Assembly: GCF_002994745.2 (NCBI RefSeq)
Contig: NC_037092.1
Coordinates: forward strand, 15,243,501 to 15,307,500
Length of the DNA stretch: 64,000 nt
From: Rosa chinensis
Taxonomy: Eukaryota > Streptophyta > Magnoliopsida > Rosales > Rosaceae
Direction: 5' to 3'
Shown here: one piece after another, positions 1 to 9,440 of the stretch
How the letters are laid out: each line of letters opens with the position of its first letter
How positions within the stretch are numbered: position 1 is the stretch's first letter
Notes under the pieces: generated by a model
Seen by the model: the letters and a program-made list of their open reading frames with translations, nothing else
Database searches by the model: none
What the model was told of the DNA's origin: nothing
Program-made: the position numbers and the translations under genes

Positions 1-446
1 GGCAATAGACTATTGGGGCAATAGACGTCTATTGGGGGCAATAGACGTCTATTGCCCCTCTATTAGGGGGCAATAGATGTCTATTGGGGGCAAAAAAACT
101 TTCCGGTGAGATTTTCAGCAAGTTCCGGTGGGCGGCAGTCGGTGGCCGGATTCCGGCGGCCGGTGACCGGATTCCGGCGGCCGGTGACCGGATTCCGGCG
201 GCCGGTGACGAGCTCCGGCGAAGTCTCCTATGGTTTCTCTCTCTTCCATTTTCTCTATCTCTCTCTCTAAGTAACAAAGGGATGAGGGGTAAAATGGTAT
301 TAAAAAAAATTAAAAACAAAAAAAAAATCTTAATGGGGTATTAGAGAAGACTCCCTTAGAGTGTATTGTGTAAGAGAGAGTTAAAAAAACTTAATGGGGT
401 AAGTGGGAAAAAAATCCCTAGAAATGGAGTAAATGGACAAAACCCC
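1..446. mobile_element. Partial Mutator-like (MULE) element, right arm
   Basis: The right end, read in reverse, matches the terminal inverted repeats of the complete element at 9441-10899: both carry a tip of the form GGGG-N-rich then a CCATTTACTCC-like motif, followed by CT-rich sequence. The interior holds about three 20-21-bp tandem units rich in CCGGCGGCCGG (around 150-208) and short palindromic CAATAGACGTCTATTG units (1-90). The matching element has similar subterminal sequence. The left part lies outside the window. No coding sequence is supported. Confidence 0.6.
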
Positions 447-589
447 TTAAAATTATGACCTTTATAATAGATGATCATTCATAATAGAGTTTATATTTGT
501 AAAAATTGTAATTTTCCGCCACCTTTTTTTTAATTATTTTTTTATTTATTTCGTAGCGAGATGAAGCATATAAATTGTGGCATGCCGGG

Positions 590-1603
590 ATGAAGAGAAA
601 AAAGAAGCCAAAAAATCACAATTTTCAGAGTTTTGCTAGTTACGCTGTTGTGGAGGGCTTTGCACAATTTAAAGACATTCCGAGTCATACATCTAGAGGA
701 ACATTAAATGAAGGAAATCAACATACGCCTACACAACCAATTCCTGGAAATTCTCCCATCAACTTGGACATGGATGTAGATGAGGTAATTGCAGGTGAAA
801 CTGCAAATCCCAATGTGAGGCCTCAAGGAAGGAAGGCTGCCAAAGAAGCAATACAGAAAGGAAAGAAGGCAGCGAAAGATCAAAGTCCTTTGTCAAACAG
901 TCTCGAGAGTATAGCGAACAACCAAATAGAGGCAACCAAGGGCAAGAAAAAACTCGATGACGAATTCGCTCGAAGTCTCCAAGAGGAAGAGAAAAGAGCA
1001 TGTATCCTCTTGCAAATCGAAATACGAAAAGAGCAACTCCTATTTCAAGAAAGGCAAGATCGAATTAAAGAGAGGGAAGAGCGAAATAAAGAGAGGGAAG
1101 AGCGTATTATGGAGATTGATACAAGTAAAATGACGCCAAATAAAAAGCGTTATTGGTCAAGAAAACAAAATAAGATAGCGGAGAAAGAAGATCTTAATGA
1201 GCAGCCGCCACCTTCTATGGGTGGATACTATCCGCAACCAAATTTTGGTGGTGCATTCCCATAACCAAATTTTGGTGGTGCATACCCACAACCTCTTTAC
1301 CCCGGTGCATACCCACAACCACCTTACCCCGGTGCATACCCACAACCACCTTGCCCCGATGTATTCCCACAACCTCCCTTAACCGGTGGATTCCCACCAC
1401 CTCCCTTCACCGGTGGATTCCCACAACCCTCTGCTTCTATGGGTGGATATTATCCGCAACCACCTTACCCCTGGGGATATCCTACACAACCACAATTTTC
1501 ACCTTTCTCTACTGATGATTCCACCAACCCTAACCCTAATGATGACCCTTCAAACGCAAATTGGATTCCTAGAGAAGATGAGGATTATGATTTAAATAAT
1601 TAG
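590..1603 (+). pseudogene. Harbinger ORF1 (NAM-associated/Myb-like C-terminal part) with one nonsense codon
   Basis: The reading frame runs 338 codons from the first ATG at 590 to TAG at 1601-1603, with a single in-frame TAA at 1262-1264. The flanking repeat shows this codon should be CAA, so it looks like one C-to-T change. An RPQGRKAAKE motif near residue 77 followed by a charged coiled-coil region (EERNKEREER) is typical of the NAM-associated C-terminal domain found in plant Harbinger ORF1 proteins. The tail is a run of about six 9-residue units of the GAYPQPPYP type (1267-1440). The N-terminal trihelix/Myb DNA-binding domain is not present in this stretch, so it was either on an upstream exon or lost. 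ORF1 proteins of this family help the transposase reach the nucleus and bind element ends. Confidence 0.7.
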
Positions 1604-1915
1604 CCCACAATCTGCATGTTTGTAATTGTATTGTACTTATTCCTAGTTTTTCATTTATTTAAGCGACAATTTAAGGAAATAAAAGTTGTATTTGGAAATT
1701 CCCCTTATTAAAGCACACACCTTATATTAAAAATCATAGCACATAATAAACATAATACAAGCCAAATTCAAATCACATTGACATAAAAAACATAGACATT
1801 GGCCAAATTAAAAGCACACCAACTTTCCAAAACATAATACAAACCAAATTCAAAGCACACAAACATAAAAACATAGATATTAGCCAATTATTCCAAAAAA
1901 ATGCTCATTTATGAT

Positions 1916-3256
1916 CTAGATCTCCATGTTGCCTTGAACGTTCCAGAAATGCTCTATCAGATCCCCTTGAAGGTTTGAGTGACTGTTTGCACTTCTAATG
2001 GCATCGTATCGATCCATGAATCCGTTGAAATTATAACCATCTCTACCAACAGGATCGAAGTCATCACCAGTCGGTCCTTCCCAAACCTGGGCCAACCTGG
2101 GCCTCATATTGTTATCCTCTTCTTCATCGGACTCCAAATCCTCATCGTTGTCATCTGGTCTTTCATCCTCGATTATCATGTTGTGTAATATAATACAAGT
2201 CAGCATGATGTATCGAAGGTCTTCTCTTTCCCAGCCACGAGCCGCTCCTCGAACAATACTAAAGCGCGACTGTAAAATGCCGAAACATCTTTCGACATCC
2301 TTCCCGTACCCCTCTTGAGCTTGGGAAAACTTCAGACCCTTAGGTCGTGTAGGCCTTAGAATTGATTTTACGAAAGTCGCCCATTGCGGATAGATACCAT
2401 TAGCGAGATAGTACCCTAAATTGTGAATCCTGTTATTTGCTTGAAATTGGATCCGAGGGGCTCGACCAGCAGTGAGCTCGTCAAACAACGGGGACTTAGC
2501 AATGACGTTGAGGTCGTTGCATGATCCAGGCATTCCAAAGAAGGCATGCCATATCCATGTGTCATAAGAAGCAACTGCTTCGAGGATGATAGTGGGCACA
2601 CGTTTTCGACCGCTGTATTCTCCAACCCAACCTGTTGGGCAATTCTTCCATTGCCAGTGCATGCAGTCGATGCTTCCAATCATCCCAGGAAAGCCCCTTC
2701 TCTTAGCTTTGGTGAGAAGTCTTCTGAGGTAGGCCGGATTAGGAGCCCAGAGGTATTCTGCCGAGTACAGATTAACGATTCCTCTTGTAAATCGTTTTTG
2801 AGCCACAATGGAGGTAGATTTCGTCATCCGACAATACTCAGCACATTGATCTGCCCCGGCACCATAAGCAAGCATTCTTAAGGAACATGTCAGCTTCTGC
2901 TGGGGAAGTAGTCCGACTTTGCCTGCAGCATCTGATTTCTGGACAAAGTACGGGTCATAGTGACAAAGATCACTGGAGATGCGGTTGAACACATTGTGAC
3001 TCATCCTGTACCTTGTCCGAAATATCTCTTCACTGAAAACTGGACGCTCCACAAAGTAATCTTCCATCATGTTTTTCCCTCTTGATTCCCTACACCGCTC
3101 CTCATTCGGTGCACGCCCCGGTTGAGAACCCCGTTGTCGTGATCCGGAGGAAGCTTCAGCTTCAACGACTGCTGCTACCACAAGAGCATTAATCGTACAC
3201 AGCTCTTCAAGATCTTCATCTCGAGATTGTCGATACTTAGCCCACAATCTCTTCAT
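1916..3256 (-). CDS. PIF/Harbinger transposase (HARBI1/ALP1-like, DDE), probably catalytically dead
   Basis: This is an uninterrupted 446-codon frame from the ATG at 3256. The open frame extends upstream to 3415 but only with non-ATG starts. Residues about 197 (IGSIDCMHW) and 322 (KDVERCFGILQSRF) supply the first Asp and final Glu of the DDE triad, and GMPGSCND sits near residue 248. The block from IGSIDCMHWQWKNCP to LQSRF is diagnostic of the plant transposon protein family (Plant_tran/DDE_Tnp_4). In that family the segment after the helical insert usually reads YYLADGIYP. Here it reads YYLANGIYP (residue about 286), an Asp-to-Asn change at a position thought to be part of the active site. 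The frame is otherwise intact, so the insertion is not very old. The acidic C-terminal tail is usual. It is convergent with ORF1. Confidence 0.85.
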   Translation of the reverse strand: MKRLWAKYRQSRDEDLEELCTINALVVAAVVEAEASSGSRQRGSQPGRAPNEERCRESRGKNMMEDYFVERPVFSEEIFRTRYRMSHNVFNRISSDLCHYDPYFVQKSDAAGKVGLLPQQKLTCSLRMLAYGAGADQCAEYCRMTKSTSIVAQKRFTRGIVNLYSAEYLWAPNPAYLRRLLTKAKRRGFPGMIGSIDCMHWQWKNCPTGWVGEYSGRKRVPTIILEAVASYDTWIWHAFFGMPGSCNDLNVIAKSPLFDELTAGRAPRIQFQANNRIHNLGYYLANGIYPQWATFVKSILRPTRPKGLKFSQAQEGYGKDVERCFGILQSRFSIVRGAARGWEREDLRYIMLTCIILHNMIIEDERPDDNDEDLESDEEEDNNMRPRLAQVWEGPTGDDFDPVGRDGYNFNGFMDRYDAIRSANSHSNLQGDLIEHFWNVQGNMEI

Positions 3257-3517
3257 TAAAATAAGGGAAGGAGAGGAAATGTGTTGGATCTGGAGAATAT
3301 GAAAACGAATGAGATTTGTGAATATCAGCTTGTGAGGAATGTTGTGCTGCCTCTTGCTCAATTTATTTACAATTTTCACATAAAACGTGATCAGACTTCG
3401 AGGACACGTGTCCACTCCTGGGTCGACGTAATCTGATCTGAAATTTTAGATAAGATTACATCAACAACCACCGTTAGATTGAATAGTATGCAAATGATCT
3501 GGTCCGTTCAAAAAGTG

Positions 3518-3708
3518 TCGGTTGTGCCTTCACTCATTTCAATGAAATTTGTCCGTTGTGCCTTCACTCATTTCAAGATAAATTGTCGGTGGCTCATAAT
3601 TTGTCCGTGCTTTCACTCATTTCAAGATAAATTGTCGGTGGCTCATAATTTGTCGGTTGTGCTTTCACTCATTTCAATATAAAATGTCGGTGGCTCATAA
3701 TTTGTCCA
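3518..3708. repeat. Subterminal ~50-bp tandem repeat in Harbinger
   Basis: About four imperfect units share TTTCACTCATTTCAA and GTCGGTGGCTCATAATTTG. Unit length varies from about 35 to 52 bp. The position just inside the right terminus fits subterminal transposase-binding repeats, but that role is inferred. Confidence 0.75.
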
Positions 3709-3988
3709 CCTTAAAATATTTTTGAAAAAAGTAAATTGCATAATTATGACATTAATTATCCATAAATATTCATTATCAACAGCAAAAAAAAAATTTAAAA
3801 AAATGAACAGTGGATTTAAAACAGTGAAACCCACTGGTGAACAGTGAATTTTGGGTGAACAGTGTTGACCGGGTAAGAAAAACAACGGGTGTAAACCCAT
3901 GTCCAGTGGCAGTGAATAGTAACTTGACCGGTCGAATTCTTGACTTCTCGACTTTATCTTTTCTTGACTACGGGTGGACTTGCTCTAA

Positions 3989-4475
3989 CATGTAGGACCA
4001 CCAAGCAAACAATATTAGGAGAGTAATAGGGTTTCTTATTGTCTTTAATCTTTGATCAAAATGAAAAAAAAAAAAAGTATTTAATCTGATTAACATTACT
4101 TTTTCAGGAGCCAGCTTAGCCCCTTCACTATAGTAGGCGCAACTGCACAATGCGAAAGGCATACATTTTAGCAACATTGACAGACAAGGGTCCTGAATGT
4201 ATAAAAGTGAAAAGGGAGGGGGTTGGGAAAAAGTTTCGATACACAACGATTCAATGAACAAAATTACAAAAAGGATACCATGTTTTAGATGGCCAGGAGA
4301 CGGGTCGTTTTTGTCATTATCATCTTGTATTTGTCTCTAAATCATAGTTCAATAGAATATGCAGGACCCCTCTAGATTTTTTATTTTTAAAACAAAATAA
4401 ACTTTATTTATGTATTAAACATGGTGAGAGATGTGTAAAATAGAGCCTACATTCTCTCAATTGTTACACACATAC
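3989..4475. other. Intergenic, nothing recognised
   Basis: AT-rich single-copy-looking DNA between the Harbinger end and the retroposon TSD. Short open frames here have no recognisable motifs. Confidence 0.5.
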
Positions 4476-4491
4476 TATTGATACATATGAT

Positions 4492-5467
4492 TTTTTTTTT
4501 TAATAGAAGTTGATTGCATTAGTAATTAAACTATAAAAACATGTCAGAGTGTAACAGAACTTACATAAGAAAATCCGGAAAACCGAACAACCTATCTAAG
4601 CCAAACTAAACTCATTAAAGTCTAAAGGGACGTTCGCATGACGCAAGCCTAACTAAGCAAGACTAACGTCGATTCCTAAGGGAGATCATTCATCTAGTCT
4701 AATTTGCCGGCACGCAATTGTGGTACAAATCATAACTACAAATATCTTAGAAAAGCTTATAGAGTTTACCCCTACCTAAACAAGACTTGCATCCAATTGT
4801 CTAATAACATAAATTAAAATCTAGTAGCTAACAACCTTGGCAACAGGTTGGTCTTCTTGCTCTTCTTTGAAAACTGGTTACTCAAATTAGGCCTAGGCCC
4901 CAAGGCCCAAGCCCAAATTCGAGTTCTTGAAACAGAAGCCCAAAAATGTTGCTAGGTCGTCGCCGCTACCACCGACAACTGAACTTCCGGCTGTCGGCCT
5001 TTCCACCACTCCATCTCTCAGCCAAGATTCCAAAACCAGATAAGTCCGGTCAAAAAAACCCAACCGGATCCGGACACCCAACGATCAGAGCACCACCAGA
5101 TAACCCAATCTGAGCAGGATTGTATTCGGCGCCAATCCGGTATGACCCCGACTTGCTCTTCGTTGACCTCGACTTGCACCGCCACCAACCTACCCCCGTC
5201 AACCATCGATGCTGCTCTGCAGATCAAAAAACATTAGCCTCATATTTGCTTCAATCAAAAACCACCAATCGATCTTCTCCGCACACAATCCCTCCTTGGA
5301 AGCCGATGGCACCCAAAGCCAAACCCATCGACCTCGAGTGCCAACAGTCAGAACTGTGTGCAAAACCGTCGTCAAAGCTATGGTTCACTCTTGCTCTCCC
5401 TCTAGGTTCATAAAACAATAAAGCCTTTGAAAACACATGACACATACATATTTTTCAAGAAAAAATG
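4492..5467 (-). mobile_element. Non-autonomous non-LTR (LINE-type) retroposon with 16-bp TSD
   Basis: The 976-bp insert is bounded by an exact 16-bp duplication TATTGATACATATGAT (4476-4491 and 5468-5483). A poly-T run at 4491-4503 marks the poly-A tail of a minus-strand element. Long TSD plus poly-A is the signature of target-primed reverse transcription. The interior is GC-richer near the 5' side and has no reverse transcriptase, endonuclease or gag-like motif in any frame, so it is a non-autonomous derivative or carries only untranslated LINE sequence. Confidence 0.75.
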
Positions 5468-5714
5468 TATTGATACATATGATGTGTGTCAATATTATGT
5501 TTAACGTGTCATTATCTTCAGGAAAGAAACAAAAAATCTCTTCTTTTTTTTTTTTTTTAAAGAAATGGTGGTTCTTGTTGAACCTTCAAATTTGCTATTT
5601 GGATCTCCCACACTTAGTACACCTCTAATTTACTTTTTAGAATATTTGAAAAGCTAAGTAGACCTCTTTATTTTTACCAAAACACTCTTAAACATGAGAT
5701 ACAATAATATGTTA

Positions 5715-6129
5715 GGGCTAAATACAAATTACTACCCTGTGATTTAGGTCCAAAATCAATTCAGTCCCTGAACTTCTAATTTCATCAAAAACATCCCTGC
5801 ACTTTCAATTTTGATCTAATAGGTCCAATTTGTTAGTTTTCCGACAATTGAGTTATTTAACTTGTTAATGTGGCTCATATATGGCTTATGCTTTATGATG
5901 TGGTGTCGAGGTGGTCTGCATAGTCAATTTAGGAGTGAGTGCCACTATTAAAAATAAATAGTTTTTCAACAAATAATCCAACTATAACTTGAACCCATAA
6001 CAGAATATTAATGAATTGAACCTATTAGATCAAAATTGAAAGTGCATGGGTGTTTTTGATGAAATTAGAAGTTCAGGGACTGAATTGATTTTGGACCTAA
6101 ACCACAGGGTACTAACTAGTATTTAGCCC
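5715..6129. mobile_element. MITE (Mutator-type), 415 bp, 9-bp TSD
   Basis: Terminal inverted repeats of about 110 bp begin GGGCTAAATAC and end GTATTTAGCCC. The arms are nearly perfect complements over the stretch containing CAATTCAGTCCCTGAACTTC. The target duplication AATATGTTA is exact (5706-5714, 6130-6138); a 9-bp TSD with long inverted repeats points to the Mutator superfamily. The central ~190 bp is non-coding. Confidence 0.9.
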
Positions 6130-6159
6130 AATATGTTACTCTACTTTTTATCCATATCT

Positions 6160-6410
6160 TCAACCATGAGAAGAAGAATGAATCAAAATCACATGATGAT
6201 TGTTAAGGCATCCAAAACTGCAATTTACAATTATAGACACGAACTGTTCAAGTTGGACAGATTCGGTTCGTTCATTGATTTAATAGAGTTCAATACCTTA
6301 ACGATCATCAATTTGGCTAAAAATTTGCATAAGTGATCTATACATTAGGACCTAAAAACTGAACTGTTAAGATGTGAATATGTGATCGAAAAGTTGTCAA
6401 AATATGAAAA
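6160..6410. repeat. One-armed fragment of the 6466-6871 MITE family
   Basis: This stretch closely repeats 6600-6815 in direct orientation, including GATCTATACATTAGGACC and TTGGCTAAAAATTTGCA. It lacks the opposite inverted arm, so it is a truncated relative of the neighbouring MITE. Confidence 0.7.
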
Positions 6411-6465
6411 TTCATTCCTTAGCTAAGGTAAGGACATCCTTAGCATAGCAAGCCCATATATATAT

Positions 6466-6870
6466 AGGGTCCTTCTAGTGAGGGATTCTTTTTTTTATCT
6501 TTTCTAGGGATATGACATTTGACCAACTTTTCGATCATATCTTCGCATCTCAACCGTTCAGTTTTTAGGTCCTAATGTGCAGATCATTTTTGCAAATTTT
6601 CAACCAAATTGATTATTGTTAAGGCATTCAAAATGGCGATTTAAGATTATAAGTATGAATGGTTCAAGTTTGACAGATTTGGTTCGTCCATTGATTTAAT
6701 CTAATTTGATACCTTAACGATCACCATTTTGGCTAAAAATTTGCAAAAAAGATCTATACATTAGGACCTAAAAACTAAACAGTTGAGATGACGGAATGTG
6801 ATCGAAAAATTGGTCTAATGCCCTATTCCTAGAAAATACCAAAAAAATGGATCCCTTAGTGGAAGGGTCC

Positions 6871-6871
<1 letters not shown>
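6466..6871. mobile_element. Foldback-type MITE, ~400 bp
   Basis: Inverted arms of about 170 bp: the left begins AGGGTCCTTCTAGTGAGGGA and the right ends with the complement of AGGACCCTTCCACTAAGGGA. Matching internal blocks include CAGTTTTTAGGTCCTAATG and its complement. Flanks are (TA)n on the left and (CT)n(TA)n on the right, so a target duplication cannot be defined. The superfamily is not assigned. Confidence 0.75.

Positions 6872-6940
<69 letters not shown>
6870..6940. repeat. (CT)n-(TA)n compound microsatellite
   Basis: About 19 CT units run directly into about 16 TA units, right at the MITE edge. Confidence 0.95.
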
Positions 6941-6944
<4 letters not shown>

Positions 6945-6995
6945 TTTCTCTCTCTTTGTTCTTATTTGTCCTTAATTGAAAAAAGTTAGAGGTAC

Positions 6996-7032
6996 AAATA
7001 TCAAATTTAGAGCTCCTCTAAATTTGATATTT
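6996..7032. repeat. Perfect 17-bp-arm hairpin
   Basis: AAATATCAAATTTAGAG is followed by a 3-base loop and its exact complement. It could be a stub of a foldback MITE. No flanking duplication was seen. Confidence 0.9.
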
Positions 7033-7179
7033 GGACCACCACCAACACAAATCATACATTGTAGTTCAAAAGTAATAATATCCAACCGAGACCCTCTCTC
7101 TCTAAACACTAGAGAGAGAAAGTACATCTGGAAAAAAAAAAAACCCCCCTCCCCCTTCTCTTTTGCTCAATTTTAATCC

Positions 7180-8038
7180 CTCTGGATCTAGATTGAAGGC
7201 TTAAGAGTTAGGGGGAGGTCCCTTCTCCTTCATCCCTTTCAGCGTCCTCAAGAATCTGCTGCTCTTGTCTCACCTTTGTGGTGTTCTTTTGCTCCCTTTG
7301 TGGTATTTTCTGGCTATGTCCAGTTCATTTCTGGCACTATCCAGATCAGGAGAACATTGTTCCTCACCTCTTTTTTTCTTTCTTTCTCAATGTCAATCAA
7401 TCCCACATATTTTCATATCTTTGTTTACCCAACCCCAAAACAAGTCTTCTCATTTCACTCTCAACCTCCATGACAGCTACTATGGCTGCAATGATAAAGT
7501 GCAAGGCACTTACCTAGGGGAGTATGGGTGCTCACGCATGGGTTCGTCACCCCCCATTCTCCATGGTTCTGGTTCTCGGCTCTGGTTCTCCGTCCTCTTT
7601 CGGCAGCCACGACTCTTTCTTGGTTTGGGTCTTGATGGTGGAGTATAAGGTTGTTTTGAGGGATCTTCTTCCCTGGGTTGTTGGTTTTCATATGATTTGT
7701 GTTCTGGGTTTTGATTGGCATCGGTTATTCAACATGGAACTGCTTGGTGTATTGCTTCCGGTGACACATCGGCGATTCTACATGGTCGGCGGCACTAGGT
7801 GGTCTGCAGTAGCTAGGTTTTCTATTTTGGATTGGGCTTGTTCTTTGGGCCTATGCATTAGTTTTTTTACAAGGGTTAATTTCCTTACACTAGCTTTTCT
7901 AAGCCCAGTTGAATATTAAGTTTCCTTTTCCTTATTGTTTGTTTGGGCTTGTCCATCAGACTTACTAGTTGGTTTGATTTTCAGCCTTTTAGGCTAGCTT
8001 TGGGGCAGATTAATTGATCCCCATTACCAAAATAAAAT
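7180..8038 (+). mobile_element. Possible non-LTR retroposon remnant
   Basis: The block is GC-richer and T/G-rich, has no recognisable protein, and ends in an A-rich tail (ACCAAAATAAAATAAAA at about 8022-8038). In composition and layout it resembles the TSD-bounded retroposons at 4492-5467 and 11260-12390. No target duplication was found, so the assignment is weak. Confidence 0.3.
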
Positions 8039-8950
8039 AAAATTTAGAGGACCAACTAGAACCACCATTATAGAAATCTTATAATTTCTGTCCTATAGCT
8101 TATATCCACATGACACATGTAGTTATCTTCACAAAAATTATTCTTGGATAAAACTTTCGACTAATCTTCATCCGCCATTTGTTCTTATCTTCAACTTTTA
8201 TTGCTACTTATGCTTCATCATTTACGCAGAGTCCTCATTTTACGATCTCCGTTGCTTTCAAAACCTCACTTTCCAATCAACCACTTTGCCACATTACTCG
8301 TCATTCCAATGAAAGATTTGAGCAAATGGTTGTTGCAGAGGGGCCATAAAAGAAAATTTAGAAGACCTTGAGCAGATTCTAGCAACAAACTTTCAAGTTG
8401 CCATGCACGATCGATAATGGCATAGTACATTTCTTCCGATCCACCTCAAGAATGCAGTTCACCATTAAGTGGTGCCCCAAACGTAAAAAGAAATGGGGAA
8501 TCGCAGAACTGGTGTATAAATATCATATGAGTCAAACAGAATCAATGCAAAAAGAGTCATAATATGGTCATTGCAGAAGATGTTTGAGCTCATCTAGTGT
8601 CAACATATCTGATCCATGGCCCAATAAATGTTGTCTTTCTGGCTAGAATAAACTCAATAAAGGGTCTTCTTCTCATGTAATGCTGTCCCAACATGTAGAT
8701 TCGATGCTTATATTACATCTTGTTCCAGAAACACTAGAAGTTATAACATTAACAGACTCAAAAAAATGTCGTAAGTAACTGCACATTGTCATCTTAGTCA
8801 CTCATCAACCCCAAATTCCCTTTCAAACAAACAGACTTCTTTTTCATGTCGTCATATTTACTCTATATGACAACAAAATGTACTGGACTCCATTATAAAT
8901 CACAACCCAGACCAGAGTCTATAGCACTCTTTACCACTCCTTTACTAGCT
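8039..8950. other. Intergenic, nothing recognised
   Basis: Mixed-composition DNA without a supported gene. The minus strand of 8330-8560 reads in short open pieces that resemble decayed coding sequence, but no family could be named. Confidence 0.4.
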
Positions 8951-8955
8951 GGTAC

Positions 8956-9010
8956 TCTCTCACTCTCTCTCTCTCTCTCCCCCCCACCCCCCCCCCCCCC
9001 CCCCCCCCCC
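8956..9010. repeat. (CT)n followed by ~30-bp poly-C tract
   Basis: A CT run (8956-8979) passes into C's interrupted once (8980-9010). A tract of this kind is prone to assembly-length error. Confidence 0.95.
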
Positions 9011-9094
9011 ACAACTCTTAAAACCATTACAAATGCTCCCTTTATCTTAGCACAATCTTCTTCTTTCCTATCTCTCAATCCCTCAATCAATCAA

Positions 9095-9250
9095 TCTCTT
9101 GGTTTCGGCAGAAAGCACATGCTTAGGATCTTGAGAAAGCCCAAGTTCTCAAATTCAAGCCGGTTGCAATAGGTTCAATCTTTAGGGCTACTGCCTTTAT
9201 AAGCATCGAACTTATTGCAACTAGCTTTGATTTTTGAGTTTGATCACATA
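9095..9250 (+). pseudogene. ZIP transporter exon-1 fragment with an inverted partial copy
   Basis: The segment from CTTGGTTTCGGCAGAAAG (about 9098) through the TTGCAATAGGTTCAATC block (about 9157-9173) aligns with the end of the signal peptide and start of the first membrane segment of the intact ZIP gene (about 14634-14735), with internal deletions. Just downstream (about 9205-9235) the complement of the same block appears, reading AAGCTAGTTGCAATAAGTTC on the minus strand. The relic is therefore an imperfect inverted repeat with a loop of about 25-30 bp. No open ZIP frame remains. It is evidence of an older ZIP duplication about 5.4 kb upstream of the functional gene. Confidence 0.6.
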
Positions 9251-9440
9251 AGTTGAGGGTAAGTAGGGCGTTCGGTAGGTTCAAAAAATTATTTATTTTC
9301 AACAACATTGCATTCAAAGTTTCCGGCCAATGTAGATTGAATTCTAGACCTTACAAGGCCATGACCAATAAAATCCAAAATTCAATCCAATCGGACCAAA
9401 TAACAATTATTGTTGTACTGAGTTCTTAGAGTATTTTTAA

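Larger units (their letters stand above)
447..3985. mobile_element. PIF/Harbinger DNA transposon, left end missing
   Basis: The block contains the two genes typical of plant PIF/Harbinger elements in convergent orientation: an ORF1 with a NAM-associated-type C-terminus (plus) and a DDE transposase (minus). The right terminus reads GGGTGGACTTGCTC and is followed by TAA at 3986-3988, which fits the 3-bp TWA target preference of the superfamily. The subterminal region repeats CAGTGAACAGTG-like words. No matching left terminus is visible. The MULE arm at 1-446 abuts it, so the simplest reading is that the MULE inserted into Harbinger and separated off the left end. Confidence 0.7.
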
